In this document: positions 43,905-54,485 of the stretch, one piece after another | Layout: every line of letters begins with the position of its first letter | Numbering within the stretch: the first letter of the stretch is position 1 | From: Kluyvera genomosp. 1 | Lineage (GTDB): Bacteria; Pseudomonadota; Gammaproteobacteria; Enterobacterales; Enterobacteriaceae | Reading direction: 5' to 3' | NCBI RefSeq assembly: GCF_001266615.1 | Contig: NZ_LGHZ01000001.1 | Coordinates: 186,001-250,000 of the forward strand | Length of the DNA stretch: 64,000 nt | Made by a program: the position numbers and the translations under genes | The notes under the pieces: generated by a model | What the model was told of the DNA's origin: nothing | Databases searched by the model: none | What the model saw: the letters and a program-made list of their open reading frames with translations, nothing else

Positions 43905-44006
43905 GGATAAAGCAGTGAGCGTCGTTTGGCTTAGCCCTTCCGGGAGCCCACACTATTCATACCAATGGCTCTTAACCTGTGCTAAAAAACGAAAGGACGG
44001 CATGCC

Positions 44007-45941
44007 ATGAATATATTCGATCACTATCGCCAGCGCTATGAAGCTGCCAAGGACGAAGAGTTCACACTGCAGGAGTTTCTCGCCGTATGTAAGCAAGATC
44101 GCAGTGCCTATGCTAACGCGGCAGAACGGCTACTAACGGCTATTGGTGAGCCCGTAATGGTTGATACGGCTCAAGAACCGCGGCTTTCCCGTCTCTTTTC
44201 GAACCGAGTCATCGGACGCTATCCCGCGTTCGAAGAGTTCTATGGCATGGAAGAAGCCATTGAACAGATAGTTTCCTACCTGAAACACGCTGCCCAAGGG
44301 CTCGAAGAGAAGAAACAAATCCTTTATTTACTGGGCCCGGTGGGCGGCGGTAAATCTTCACTGGCTGAACGCCTGAAATCACTGATGCAGCGCGTTCCTA
44401 TTTACGTACTCAGCGCTAACGGGGAACGCAGTCCGGTCAACGACCATCCGCTGTGTCTGTTTAATCCGCAGGAAGACGCGCAGATTCTGGATAAAGAGTA
44501 CGGCATTCCGAATCGCTACCTCGGCACCATTATGTCGCCATGGGCCGCGAAACGGCTGCACGAATTTGGTGGTGACATTACCAAGTTCCGGGTGGTGAAA
44601 GTCTGGCCATCCATTCTGCAACAGATCGCGATTGCCAAAACGGAACCGGGCGATGAGAACAACCAGGACATTTCCGCACTGGTTGGTAAAGTCGATATCC
44701 GTAAACTGGAACACTTCGCACAAAACGACCCGGATGCCTACGGCTATTCCGGTGCGCTGTGCCGTGCCAACCAGGGGATTATGGAGTTCGTCGAGATGTT
44801 TAAAGCACCAATCAAGGTGCTGCATCCACTGTTGACCGCCACTCAGGAAGGTAACTATAACGGGACCGAAGGGATCTCTGCCCTGCCGTTCAATGGCATC
44901 ATCCTTGCGCACTCCAACGAATCGGAGTGGGTGACCTTCCGCAACAACAAAAACAACGAAGCGTTCCTTGACCGTGTGTATATCGTTAAGGTGCCTTACT
45001 GCCTGCGGATCTCGGAAGAGATCAAAATTTACGAAAAACTGCTTAACAACAGTGAGTTGACCCATGCGCCGTGCGCGCCGGGCACTCTGGAAACGCTGTC
45101 ACGCTTCTCGATTCTGTCACGTTTGAAAGAGCCGGAAAACTCCAGCATCTACTCGAAAATGCGCGTCTATGATGGTGAAAGCCTGAAAGACACCGACCCG
45201 AAAGCCAAGTCGTATCAGGAGTATCGCGACTATGCGGGTGTTGATGAAGGCATGAACGGTCTTTCTACCCGCTTCGCCTTCAAAATCCTTTCTCGCGTCT
45301 TCAACTTCGATCACGCAGAGGTGGCAGCAAACCCGGTGCACCTGTTCTACGTACTGGAACAGCAGATCGAACGCGAACAGTTCCCGCAGGAGCAGTCCGA
45401 ACGCTACCTGGAATTCTTAAAAGGCTATCTGATCCCGAAATACGCCGAGTTCATCGGCAAAGAGATCCAGACCGCCTATCTGGAGTCCTACTCTGAGTAC
45501 GGCCAGAATATTTTCGACCGTTACGTCACCTATGCGGATTTCTGGATTCAGGACCAGGAGTATCGCGATCCGGATACCGGACAGCTGTTTGACCGTGAAT
45601 CGCTGAACGCTGAACTGGAAAAAATCGAGAAGCCGGCCGGGATCAGCAACCCGAAAGACTTCCGTAACGAGATTGTCAATTTTGTGCTGCGTGCCCGAGC
45701 CCATAACAACGGCCGCAACCCGAACTGGACAAGCTACGAGAAACTGCGCACGGTTATTGAGAAGAAAATGTTCTCCAATACCGAAGAGCTACTGCCGGTG
45801 ATTTCGTTTAACGCGAAGACCTCAACCGATGAGCAGAAAAAACACGACGACTTCGTCGATCGGATGATGGAAAAAGGCTATACCCGTAAACAGGTTCGCC
45901 TGTTGTGTGAATGGTATCTGCGCGTCCGTAAGTCATCATAA
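44007..45941 (+). CDS. yeaG: YeaG, PrkA-type serine protein kinase
   Basis: This encodes 644 residues, the E. coli length. It is a cytoplasmic PrkA-family kinase: an N-terminal AAA+-like domain with the P-loop GPVGGGKSSLAERL (about 112-125) and a C-terminal kinase-like PrkA domain. It acts in nitrogen starvation and stress adaptation. The entire chain matches E. coli YeaG. A hairpin at 45954 precedes yeaH, so the two genes form an operon with possible attenuation. Confidence 0.96.
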   Translation: MNIFDHYRQRYEAAKDEEFTLQEFLAVCKQDRSAYANAAERLLTAIGEPVMVDTAQEPRLSRLFSNRVIGRYPAFEEFYGMEEAIEQIVSYLKHAAQGLEEKKQILYLLGPVGGGKSSLAERLKSLMQRVPIYVLSANGERSPVNDHPLCLFNPQEDAQILDKEYGIPNRYLGTIMSPWAAKRLHEFGGDITKFRVVKVWPSILQQIAIAKTEPGDENNQDISALVGKVDIRKLEHFAQNDPDAYGYSGALCRANQGIMEFVEMFKAPIKVLHPLLTATQEGNYNGTEGISALPFNGIILAHSNESEWVTFRNNKNNEAFLDRVYIVKVPYCLRISEEIKIYEKLLNNSELTHAPCAPGTLETLSRFSILSRLKEPENSSIYSKMRVYDGESLKDTDPKAKSYQEYRDYAGVDEGMNGLSTRFAFKILSRVFNFDHAEVAANPVHLFYVLEQQIEREQFPQEQSERYLEFLKGYLIPKYAEFIGKEIQTAYLESYSEYGQNIFDRYVTYADFWIQDQEYRDPDTGQLFDRESLNAELEKIEKPAGISNPKDFRNEIVNFVLRARAHNNGRNPNWTSYEKLRTVIEKKMFSNTEELLPVISFNAKTSTDEQKKHDDFVDRMMEKGYTRKQVRLLCEWYLRVRKSS

Positions 45942-45953
45942 CAGCCAAAAATG

Positions 45954-45983
45954 GCCCGGAAGCAACCTGGTTGCTTACCGGGC
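45954..45983 (+). terminator. intercistronic hairpin between yeaG and yeaH
   Basis: GCCCGG...CCGGGC with the inner stem AAGCAACC/GGTTGCTT makes a stable imperfect hairpin 13 nt after the yeaG stop. Without a U-run it may protect or attenuate the yeaG message and lower yeaH output. Confidence 0.5.
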
Positions 45984-46043
45984 TTGGGCACGGCGATACG
46001 CCCTGTCCTGCTCGCTTAGACGCGCGTAGGATATTGTGTATGA

Positions 46044-47348
<1,305 letters not shown>

Positions 47349-47356
47349 CCTTGCAC

Positions 47357-47384
47357 AGGCTGTCTCTTCGGAGACAGCCTTATC
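47357..47384 (+). terminator. yeaGH terminator
   Basis: AGGCTGTCTC (47357-47366) pairs with GAGACAGCCT (47371-47380) closed by the stable UUCG tetraloop, followed by TATCC. It lies 8 nt after the yeaH stop. Confidence 0.75.
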
Positions 47385-47485
47385 CTGATGCCCGATAAAA
47401 CTTTCCGGGTTCTAATGTATAGCTAGAGAAGCCGTGCCCCCCATGGTAATATTCCGGCTGCCGCGGAAGAATTAATAATTTCACC

Positions 47486-48967
47486 ATGAAACTGCAGAAT
47501 AAAATACTACGCTTCGTCATTTCAGGTGGCGTAGTGATCCTCACCTCTTCATTTTTAATCTATGAATTGATCGCAACGCATCGGGATATGTCCGATTACA
47601 TGAGATATATCATAGACAAAGGTGAATCAGCTTTTCTTTATGATAAATATCAGAACCAGCTGATTATTTCACAGCTATCCAGAAAGATAGATGACCGGCC
47701 CACCGTGGAATCTGCGGCGCGCGCCTGCGCAAGCGTGCAGCATCGCGGTGAGGTCAATGGTCTCAATATCGACGGCTACACCTATTCACCGCTTGAGGGC
47801 TCGCTCACCTCGGGTAAAACGCCGTGTTCGCAATGGGTCAATGATCTTCCCATGCTTGCCGCGTTTGATTTGGCTATTGCCAATAATACGGTCTGGAAAC
47901 CGACGCTGCCCAACGAACCTAAGCCAAACCAGCATTTTCGATATTATATTGATTTAATGAATCAATATATCTATTTCAATTCTCCGGTCGTCATTACAGA
48001 CCCCACGTTAACCAGCTGGAATTTTATCTACGGTAAACGTCTTGGTATTTCTCCCGCCAGCCTGGAAAATTTATTTCTGGGCCGAACGGTGGTCTCCAGT
48101 ATCTACGTGGATACCTTTACCCGTAAGAATATCTTAACTTTCCTGACGCCGGTCTATCAGCACGAACAGCTGAAAGGCATCGTCATGGTTGACCTTTCGC
48201 GTCAGGATATGCGCGACGTTTTTTATACCCATGACCGCCCGCTAGTGTGGCGCTATCTCGATATCGTGTTCACAGATTCCGACACCAATGCCCACATCAC
48301 GGTGCATCGCAGCGCGGCACATCTGTTGACCTACGTTCAGTACTCTCGCCCGCTGGCGGAAAACATGCACGTGGTTGTGTCGCTCGATGTGATGTATTTT
48401 CTGCTGAGCTCATGGAAGCTATTTTTGTTTTATCTGGTGACCACGCTCACCTTGTTGCATCTGGTGCGCACCCATTTTCGTCTGTACCGCACCGTCAGCA
48501 AAGAGAACATCAGCGACGCTCTCACCGGGCTGTATAACCGTAAAATTCTCTCGCAAGTGCAAAGCATGCGCCTACAGCGCCTGACAGAACAAGGTGCAGG
48601 CATCGTAGTTATCGCCTTAGATTGCGATAAGCTCAAACACATCAACGACACCTGGGGACACGACGAGGGCGACCGTGCCATTATCATGCTGGCAGAGGCG
48701 ATTTCCGCCACTATTCGTAAAAGCGACTACGGTGTCCGACTTGGCGGCGATGAGTTCTGTATTATTCTGGTGGATTATGATGAGGCCGATGCTGAACTTA
48801 TTCTCCAGCGTATCCGGGAACAGCTGGCATTGATAGACCATGAAAAACGCGTGAGTTTCTCCTCAGGCATTTACAAAATGCAGCCTGGTGATAGCCTCGA
48901 TGAAGCGATGAAAATTGCCGATGAGCGCCTCTATCTGGATAAAAAAGCGCGCCACATTGTTGAATAA
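47486..48967 (+). CDS. dgcJ: diguanylate cyclase DgcJ (YeaJ)
   Basis: This encodes 493 residues (E. coli 496). Two membrane helices (about 10-30 and 310-330) flank a periplasmic sensory domain, followed by a cytoplasmic GGDEF domain with the intact catalytic motif RLGGDEF and substrate-loop DALTGLYNRK. It makes c-di-GMP from two GTP. N-terminus and periplasmic blocks (SFLIYELIATHRDMS, SSIYVDTFTRKN, IFYTHDRPL-like) match DgcJ. It follows yeaGH after a terminator and precedes yeaK. Confidence 0.9.
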   Translation: MKLQNKILRFVISGGVVILTSSFLIYELIATHRDMSDYMRYIIDKGESAFLYDKYQNQLIISQLSRKIDDRPTVESAARACASVQHRGEVNGLNIDGYTYSPLEGSLTSGKTPCSQWVNDLPMLAAFDLAIANNTVWKPTLPNEPKPNQHFRYYIDLMNQYIYFNSPVVITDPTLTSWNFIYGKRLGISPASLENLFLGRTVVSSIYVDTFTRKNILTFLTPVYQHEQLKGIVMVDLSRQDMRDVFYTHDRPLVWRYLDIVFTDSDTNAHITVHRSAAHLLTYVQYSRPLAENMHVVVSLDVMYFLLSSWKLFLFYLVTTLTLLHLVRTHFRLYRTVSKENISDALTGLYNRKILSQVQSMRLQRLTEQGAGIVVIALDCDKLKHINDTWGHDEGDRAIIMLAEAISATIRKSDYGVRLGGDEFCIILVDYDEADAELILQRIREQLALIDHEKRVSFSSGIYKMQPGDSLDEAMKIADERLYLDKKARHIVE

Positions 48968-48990
48968 CCCGTGACTCAATGGAGCAAAAA

Positions 48991-49491
48991 ATGATAACCC
49001 CAGTATCGCCGAACATTCACCAGCAGTTGCTTGCGCTGCTAGACCAACATCAGGCCCGCTATCGGGTGATGACGCATGAAGCGGTCGGTAAATGCGAAGC
49101 CGTCTCTGAAATCCGCGGTACGGCGCTGGGTCAGGGTGCCAAGGCGCTGGTATGTAAAGTGAAAGGCAATGGGGTAAACCAGCATGTGCTGGCCATTCTG
49201 GCCGCCGATCAGCAAGCGGATCTATCACAATTAGCACAGCACATCGGGGGGTTAAAAGCGTCCCTGGCAAGCCCGGCGGAAGTCAATGCGCTCACCGCCT
49301 GCGTGTTTGGTGCCATTCCCCCCTTTAGCTTCCACAGTGCGCTACGCTTAATCGCTGACCCGCTGCTGTTTGACCGTTTTGATGAAATTGCCTTCAACGC
49401 CGGTAGCCTGGAAAAATCGGTCATTCTGAATACCGAAGACTACCTGCGTATTGCTCAGCCAGAGCTGGTCGATTTTCGGCGCCAGGCCTGA
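48991..49491 (+). CDS. yeaK: YeaK, YbaK-fold mischarged aminoacyl-tRNA deacylase
   Basis: This encodes 166 residues from the ATG at 48991 (GGAG 6 nt upstream; an ATG four codons earlier overlaps that motif). YeaK is a trans-editing deacylase of the INS/ProXp superfamily that hydrolyses wrongly charged tRNA, mainly Ser-tRNA(Thr/Ile) in E. coli. The family core GQGAKALVCKVKGN with the conserved lysine, and CVFGAIPPFSFHS, are intact. It stands alone; E. coli yoaI is not visible after it. Confidence 0.92.
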   Translation: MITPVSPNIHQQLLALLDQHQARYRVMTHEAVGKCEAVSEIRGTALGQGAKALVCKVKGNGVNQHVLAILAADQQADLSQLAQHIGGLKASLASPAEVNALTACVFGAIPPFSFHSALRLIADPLLFDRFDEIAFNAGSLEKSVILNTEDYLRIAQPELVDFRRQA

Positions 49492-49765
49492 TGCTAATGC
49501 ACTCATAAGCACAGACTCTCTTGCCGGATGCAAACGGGACAATAAAGATGATTCCGCTGTTTATTCGCGAAGGAAGTCTATTAATCACCCTGTTAGTCAA
49601 ATAATCAGGCAAATGCCTGAAATCCACTGTAAAAGTTGAAAAAGACCTGTTTCCTGACGCGGACTTGCGTACAGTAAAGGGGACTACGCAAGCCGCTGCT
49701 CAGGCAGTGGCCACAATAAAATGCGTAGCGCGGTCTTTTTCGATTTTTGCAAGGATTACCTCTGT
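49492..49765. other. yeaK-yeaL intergenic region
   Basis: No yoaI-like gene is visible. A hairpin (TTGCGTA at 49664-49670, TACGCAA at 49685-49691) lies mid-way. An 18-codon ORF at 49548 has a hydrophobic product but no support. Confidence 0.4.
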
Positions 49766-50212
49766 ATGCTCGATACTACCCTGATTATTCTGCTGGGCCT
49801 GGCGGCGCTTGGCTTTGTCAGTCACAACACCACTGTCGCCGTTTCTATTCTTGTTCTGATTATCATCCGCGTCACGCCGCTGAGCGTCTTTTTCCCGTGG
49901 GTAGAAAAACAGGGGCTGAGCATCGGGATTATTATCCTGACCATCAGCGTCATGGCACCAATTGCTAGCGGCGCACTGCCGGCCAGCACGCTGCTGCACT
50001 CGTTCGCTAACTGGAAATCATTGGTGGCGATTGCCGTGGGCGTATTTGTCTCATGGCTTGGCGGGCGCGGCGTGACGCTTATGGGCAGTCAGCCGCATCT
50101 GGTGGCAGGTTTGCTGATCGGCACCGTGCTCGGTGTCGCGCTGTTCCGCGGCGTCCCGGTGGGGCCGCTGATTGCCGCAGGCCTGGTGTCGCTGCTTATT
50201 GGGAAGTCGTAG
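49766..50212 (+). CDS. yeaL: YeaL, DUF441 inner-membrane protein
   Basis: This encodes 148 residues, the E. coli length. A four-helix membrane protein of the DUF441 family: [48 protein letters not shown] and [17 protein letters not shown]. Function is unknown. The ATG at 49766 matches the conserved MLDTT start; the upstream in-frame ATG at 49721 adds non-conserved residues. Its end overlaps the convergent nimR stop by 17 nt. Confidence 0.92.
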   Translation: MLDTTLIILLGLAALGFVSHNTTVAVSILVLIIIRVTPLSVFFPWVEKQGLSIGIIILTISVMAPIASGALPASTLLHSFANWKSLVAIAVGVFVSWLGGRGVTLMGSQPHLVAGLLIGTVLGVALFRGVPVGPLIAAGLVSLLIGKS

Positions 50213-50987
50213 TCAGCGCTGACAGATAACGTCCCGGCGTTTGCCCTAGCCCTTTACGGAACATGGTGATAAACGCGGTTGTAGAGTCGTAGCCTAGCGA
50301 CAATGCGACCTGCTGGACGTTGAGCCCGCGCACCAACATTTGCAGCGCGAGGATCAGCTGCAGCTGGTGTCGCCAGCGACGAAAATTCAGCCCGGTCTCT
50401 TTCACCACCAGCCGGGCAAGATTACGCTCACTCATCGCAAACCGACTGGCCCACTGACTCAGGGTTTGCCATTGCGCCGGTTCGGCTTCCATCATCTCCA
50501 CCATCAGACGAATCTTGGGATGGGTCGAGACCGGTAGTTGGAGCTGTTGCTCCGGCTGCTGCGGGAGCTCATCAAATAGCACCTGAATGAGGCGTTGTGT
50601 TTCAGGGGCCTGACGCGCCGCTTCATCGCGCTGGGCAAGGCTCAGAATCAACTCGCGTACCAGCGGCGATATTTTCAAGGTGCAGCAATGCGCCGGCATT
50701 TTTGCCGCACCCGGCTCAATGAATAAAAAGCACAGCTCCGCCCGTGGTGTGGCGCGGTTGCTATGCGGCACTTCACCCGGAACCCACACCGCAAACTGCG
50801 GCGGCACCATCCACAGTGCGTTGGCTACTTCACAGGTAATGGCCCCATGCAGCGCCAGAATCAGCTGCCCTTTGCGATGCTGATGCTCTGGGATGTACTG
50901 CTCCCCTTCCACCACCTGAATACCAAATGCCACCGCAGCATCCTGATGACTATCCGGGTGATAGCCATCTAATCCGAGTCCCAACAT
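50196..50987 (-). CDS. nimR: NimR (YeaM), AraC-family regulator of nimT
   Basis: This encodes 263 residues (E. coli 273). It has an N-terminal cupin-like sensor ([19 protein letters not shown] about 32-50) and a C-terminal AraC/XylS double HTH ([30 protein letters not shown] and [32 protein letters not shown]). In E. coli it represses nimT, which lies divergently 99 bp away. The same arrangement here supports the assignment. Confidence 0.9.
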   Translation of the reverse strand: MLGLGLDGYHPDSHQDAAVAFGIQVVEGEQYIPEHQHRKGQLILALHGAITCEVANALWMVPPQFAVWVPGEVPHSNRATPRAELCFLFIEPGAAKMPAHCCTLKISPLVRELILSLAQRDEAARQAPETQRLIQVLFDELPQQPEQQLQLPVSTHPKIRLMVEMMEAEPAQWQTLSQWASRFAMSERNLARLVVKETGLNFRRWRHQLQLILALQMLVRGLNVQQVALSLGYDSTTAFITMFRKGLGQTPGRYLSALTTTSQ

Positions 50988-51086
50988 GATTTTGTCCGAT
51001 TTTAGCGATTATCTGTCATTTTAGCTTGATTTAAACAAAGTCCAAACCGGGTATCGTAGTCATCCCATTATTTAGTTGAGAAGACT

Positions 51087-52271
51087 ATGTCTCGCACACT
51101 TCCTTCTTCCAGCCAACGCTGGTTACTGATTGTTGGTATTTTACTGATTGCCTCGACGCTGCGCGTCACGTTCACCGGTGCCGCACCGCTACTGGACGCC
51201 ATTCGCGCTGATTACGGCCTCACCACGGCGCAAACGGGATTATTAACCACCCTGCCATTGCTGGCATTTGGCCTTGTTTCGCCCTTGGCCGCCGGCATCG
51301 CCCGTCGCCTGGGCATGGAGCGCAGCCTGTTTATCGCGATGCTGCTGATCTGTGCCGGTATCGCGATTCGTTCTCTCCCGTCGGCCCTGCTCATGTTTGT
51401 CGGTACTGCGATAATTGGCTGTGGGATTGCGCTGGGTAACGTACTGCTGCCAGGCTTAATTAAACGTGATTTCTCAAGCCATGTAGCCAAATTCACCGGG
51501 GCCTATTCGGTGACTATGGGAGCCGCAGCAGCGCTGGGCTCTGCGCTGGTAGTACCGATTGCGCTAAACGGCTTTGGCTGGCGCGGCGCGCTGCTGACGC
51601 TGATGGTCTTTCCGCTGCTAGCCCTGATTTTCTGGCTGCCGCAGTGGCGGGCCACGCAAAGCACCAACATCTCCGGCAGCGGCGCGGCCCATAACCGAGG
51701 AATTTGGCGCTCGGCGCTGGCCTGGCAGGTGACGCTGTTCCTCGGTCTCAACTCGCTGGTCTATTACGTCATCATCGGCTGGCTTCCTGCCATTCTGATT
51801 AGCCAGGGCTACAGCGAGGCGCAGGCTGGCTCTCTGCATGGCCTGCTGCAGCTGGCAACAGCGGCACCCGGTATCGTGATTCCGCTAATCCTTCATCGTT
51901 TAAAAGACCAGCGTGGAATTGCCATCATTGCGGCGCTGATGTGTGCTGCCAGCGTGCTGGGTTTCATCCTTGTACCGTCACAGGCCGTCATCTGGACGCT
52001 TGTCTACGGCTTTGGTTCAGGCGCAACGATGATCCTTGGGCTTACCTTTATCGGGCTACGCGCAAGCTCCGCGCACCAGGCGGCCGCACTCTCCGGGATG
52101 GCACAAACCGTTGGTTATTTACTGGCAGCATGTGGGCCACCGCTGATGGGGAAAATGCATGACGTGAGTGGCTCATGGCACATATCGCTGATTTGCGTCG
52201 CTATCTTTTCGCTGGTGATGGCGGTATTTGGCGGATTAGCAGGACGTAACCGGGAAATTAACGCGGATTAA
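51087..52271 (+). CDS. nimT: NimT (YeaN), MFS exporter of 2-nitroimidazole
   Basis: This encodes 394 residues (E. coli 393). It is a cyanate/CynX-type major facilitator with twelve predicted helices and the loop motif RRLGMERSLFIAM between helices 2 and 3. The entry TFTGAAPLLDAIRADYGLTTAQTGLLTTLPL is characteristic. It exports 2-nitroimidazole in E. coli. It is divergent from nimR and ends at a bidirectional hairpin shared with the next gene. Confidence 0.9.
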   Translation: MSRTLPSSSQRWLLIVGILLIASTLRVTFTGAAPLLDAIRADYGLTTAQTGLLTTLPLLAFGLVSPLAAGIARRLGMERSLFIAMLLICAGIAIRSLPSALLMFVGTAIIGCGIALGNVLLPGLIKRDFSSHVAKFTGAYSVTMGAAAALGSALVVPIALNGFGWRGALLTLMVFPLLALIFWLPQWRATQSTNISGSGAAHNRGIWRSALAWQVTLFLGLNSLVYYVIIGWLPAILISQGYSEAQAGSLHGLLQLATAAPGIVIPLILHRLKDQRGIAIIAALMCAASVLGFILVPSQAVIWTLVYGFGSGATMILGLTFIGLRASSAHQAAALSGMAQTVGYLLAACGPPLMGKMHDVSGSWHISLICVAIFSLVMAVFGGLAGRNREINAD

Positions 52272-52289
52272 TCACCGTTGCAGAATGGC

Positions 52290-52317
52290 AAAAGGCGCGA
52301 TATCAATCGCGCCTTTT
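52290..52317. terminator. bidirectional terminator between nimT and the amidotransferase gene
   Basis: AAAAGGCGCGAT (52290-52301) pairs with ATCGCGCCTTTT (52306-52317) around a 4-nt loop; A and T tracts on both sides suit termination in both directions. Confidence 0.85.
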
Positions 52318-52330
52318 GATTATGAGCCGC

Positions 52331-53038
52331 TTAGTTTGCGGCGGCGTGCAGGAATGCCTGCACCAGCGGCGCCGGACGTCCAGCCAGCGCATTGCGCTCA
52401 TGCTGGAACAGCGTTGCCACGAAGAAGGGATGGGTTATCAGTTCGACCGCACGAATATCGCCGTTTTCATCCCAGCCGGTGACCCGCAGCGGCTGGGTTT
52501 CCAGCTCAACCGAGAATTCCGGGGAGATACCGTAGTTGCAGTGATAGCCCTCTTCAATGCTGTCACGGCCGTAGGCACGGGCAATCAACGTATTCGCACG
52601 CAGTTCGATAGTGTCACTTTTTTCCACCAGCGAGCAGGCCAGCGGTGCAATCACCATACGTCCTTCACTGTCTGTTTCCGCGTGCGCCGCATCATCCCAT
52701 CCCATCACGTTACGCGCATACTCAATAATCGCGTGCTGGAAACCACCACAGGTGCCAAGGAACGGCAGGCTGTTTTCGCGCGCATAGCGTACCGCCGTCA
52801 GCGCCCCATCCATGTTCTTATACGGGCTCGCCGGCACCAGCCAGATGGCGTCATAGTCAGCGAATTCTTCGCCGCTCTTAATGGAGTCGGTTGCCAGCCA
52901 ATCATAGGTCACGGCAAGTTCCAGCACTGCCGCAGCATCATCAATAGCTAAAGGGATCGCCTGATGCGCAATGACATCGGCATTATAGTCGCCAACAAGA
53001 GCGATACGAAGAGAGGGAGTTACAGCAGCGTTTTCCAT
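52331..53038 (-). CDS. CTP synthase C-terminal-related glutamine amidotransferase-like protein
   Basis: This encodes 235 residues. It resembles the class I glutamine amidotransferase half of CTP synthase as a free-standing protein: RIALVGDYNADVIAHQAIPLAI at the start and the nucleophile-elbow cysteine in FLGTCGGFQHAIIEYARNV (C about 97). The catalytic His/Glu pair may lie in VELITHPFFVATLFQHE. There is no synthetase domain, so it cannot be a CTP synthase. This family is annotated as a CTP synthase C-terminal region-related protein; substrate unknown. AAGGA precedes the ATG. It is not in the corresponding place in E. coli K-12. Confidence 0.8.
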   Translation of the reverse strand: MENAAVTPSLRIALVGDYNADVIAHQAIPLAIDDAAAVLELAVTYDWLATDSIKSGEEFADYDAIWLVPASPYKNMDGALTAVRYARENSLPFLGTCGGFQHAIIEYARNVMGWDDAAHAETDSEGRMVIAPLACSLVEKSDTIELRANTLIARAYGRDSIEEGYHCNYGISPEFSVELETQPLRVTGWDENGDIRAVELITHPFFVATLFQHERNALAGRPAPLVQAFLHAAAN

Positions 53039-53177
53039 GGGAGTCCTTATGTGCAGGCTTTAACGAACGGCATAAGGAGCCTCAGACTAGCGATCTCTGA
53101 AAGAGATAGCAACACCCAGATAGCGAACCCCGCCATTCTTTGTGGTATGGTCAAAAAAGGATAAAGGGAGGAAGGAT

Positions 53178-53522
53178 ATGATCCAGTGTAAACGCGTTTA
53201 TGAGGACGCCGCGCCCGATGATGGTTACCGCGTTCTGGTTGATAGACTCTGGCCACGGGGTATCAAAAAGGAGGACCTTGTTTACGATGAATGGTGCAAG
53301 GATTTGACACCGTCAGCCGAACTTCGCAAAGCCTATCACGGTGAAGTTATCGATTTTCCTACATTTTGCCAGCATTATCGCGAGGAGCTGTCGCACCATC
53401 GCGATGACGGCCTACGTCTGGCGGAAATAGCAAAAAACCGGGGGCTGACCCTTGTTTACGCCACCACCAACACCGTGCAAAACCACGCCCGAGTCCTCGC
53501 GGACTGGCTGAAAAATCTCTAA
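53178..53522 (+). CDS. yeaO: YeaO, DUF488 family protein
   Basis: This encodes 114 residues (E. coli 115). Small DUF488 protein with the conserved DGYRVLVDRLWPRGIKKEDL and LTLVYATTNTVQNHARVLADWL. Function unknown. The ATG at 53178 has AGGAAGG upstream; an in-frame start at 53142 is less likely. It has its own terminator. Confidence 0.9.
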   Translation: MIQCKRVYEDAAPDDGYRVLVDRLWPRGIKKEDLVYDEWCKDLTPSAELRKAYHGEVIDFPTFCQHYREELSHHRDDGLRLAEIAKNRGLTLVYATTNTVQNHARVLADWLKNL

Positions 53523-53528
53523 CGTTGT

Positions 53529-53550
53529 CGCGGCGCCTTCGGGCGTCGCG
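53529..53550 (+). terminator. yeaO terminator
   Basis: A 9-bp GC stem (53529-53537 with 53542-53550, one G-T wobble) with a UUCG tetraloop, 7 nt after the yeaO stop. The next gene on the minus strand ends at its edge. Confidence 0.65.
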
Positions 53551-53856
53551 TTATCCCACCAGCGCAGCGCGCTCTTCCGCTGGCAGTGCGTCAGGCGTCA
53601 GCGGCATCAGATATTCAGCGCGGACAAACGCAAAACCGTGTTGCCCTTCACCGGTACTCACATCACCGGTAACCAGCCACAGCGCGCGCGGCGCATCGGC
53701 AGCCAGTTCCGTCATCACACCATTGACCGGATTCAGGCAACGCTCTCCGGGGTTAATCAACGCGAACAGCTCAACGCTCTTACCAATGTTGGCGCGACCT
53801 GCAGCGGTACGGGCACCAATAATAATCGCGGTGGAACCCGGTTTTAGCGAAAACAT
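53551..53856 (-). CDS. conserved hypothetical protein
   Basis: This encodes 101 residues from the ATG at 53856 (GAGAG upstream); in-frame starts further up run into yoaF and are less likely. It has a beta-rich sequence beginning [27 protein letters not shown] and a WLVTGDVSTGEGQHGFAFVRAEYLMPL block. No signal peptide or transmembrane segment. I do not recognise the family; the second half looks like a compact nucleic-acid or phage-type beta fold, but this is a guess. Confidence 0.6.
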   Translation of the reverse strand: MFSLKPGSTAIIIGARTAAGRANIGKSVELFALINPGERCLNPVNGVMTELAADAPRALWLVTGDVSTGEGQHGFAFVRAEYLMPLTPDALPAEERAALVG

Positions 53857-53915
53857 ACGACTCTCGTTACTCAGATTTATCCTGGGATGCATTTTACTGG
53901 AAGCATCCCCGGCTG

Positions 53916-54164
53916 TCATTTTTTCTGCGGGTGGTCGCGACGCCACAGCGCCCATTCTTCAATCGTTTCACCATTTGGCAGTTTGCACAGGCTGAACTGA
54001 CCCTCTGCATTCACCTGCGGAATACTCTCTCCCCCCTTCTGCTGGCAGTAAACCGCAGCAGGATTCGCCATACCGACCTGCGGCGGCTTCGGCGCATCCT
54101 GGACCGATGGTTTCGCACAACCGACAAGGAGCAGAGGCAACATTAAACCAATACGATACAACAT
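53916..54164 (-). CDS. yoaF: YoaF, DUF333 lipoprotein
   Basis: This encodes 82 residues from the ATG at 54164 (AAGGA 6 nt upstream; the ATG two codons earlier abuts that motif). The lipobox is LLVGC, then the DUF333 core MANPAAVYCQQKGG and CKLPNGETIEEWALWRRDHP, as in E. coli YoaF. Outer-membrane lipoprotein of unknown function. It lies upstream of the previous gene on the same strand. Confidence 0.9.
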   Translation of the reverse strand: MLYRIGLMLPLLLVGCAKPSVQDAPKPPQVGMANPAAVYCQQKGGESIPQVNAEGQFSLCKLPNGETIEEWALWRRDHPQKK

Positions 54165-54249
54165 AATCATTCCTTATTTTCGGTGGGAGTTTAGCTTTAA
54201 ACTCCATAATTTCTTCATTTTAGCTACACTTTTGCGACGTAAAGTGGCT

Positions 54250-54333
54250 CTCGTTCTCAACTGACCAGAGAACAGAACATTCCATAATCAATGAGTTATT
54301 TTTGCCCCATCACCCCCGATGGGGCTTTTTTTT
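54250..54333 (+). ncRNA. candidate small RNA with its own terminator
   Basis: A strong intrinsic terminator (GCCCCATC at 54304-54311, GATGGGGC at 54318-54325, then eight Ts to 54333) lies on the plus strand where no plus-strand gene ends: yeaO stops 780 bp earlier at its own terminator. A first stem, GTTCTC (54253-54258) with GAGAAC (54268-54273), precedes an A/U-rich linker. This two-stem plus U-tail layout is typical of Hfq-binding sRNAs. The 5' end and promoter are not certain; alternatively it could be the leader attenuator of dgcP. Confidence 0.4.
54304..54333 (+). terminator. orphan intrinsic terminator upstream of dgcP
   Basis: An 8-bp stem GCCCCATC/GATGGGGC and 6-nt loop with a run of eight Ts. 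It sits about 155 bp upstream of dgcP and would stop any transcript entering from yeaO or begun within this region. Confidence 0.85.
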
Positions 54334-54485
54334 GCCTGTAACTCGCACCCGATATTCTGCAATAAAACACCTTTTGGTGACAGGATGCTTACCTTCTCGA
54401 TACATAATGTATAAAATTTAGTTAATCCGATTTCGTTTAGGATCATACACTATCACTTACACCTTTATCGGGGACCTTCGTTTTC

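Noticed and set aside
49548..49604. 18-codon hydrophobic ORF after yeaK as a yoaI substitute
   Set aside because: Too short and without resemblance to YoaI or a ribosome-binding site.
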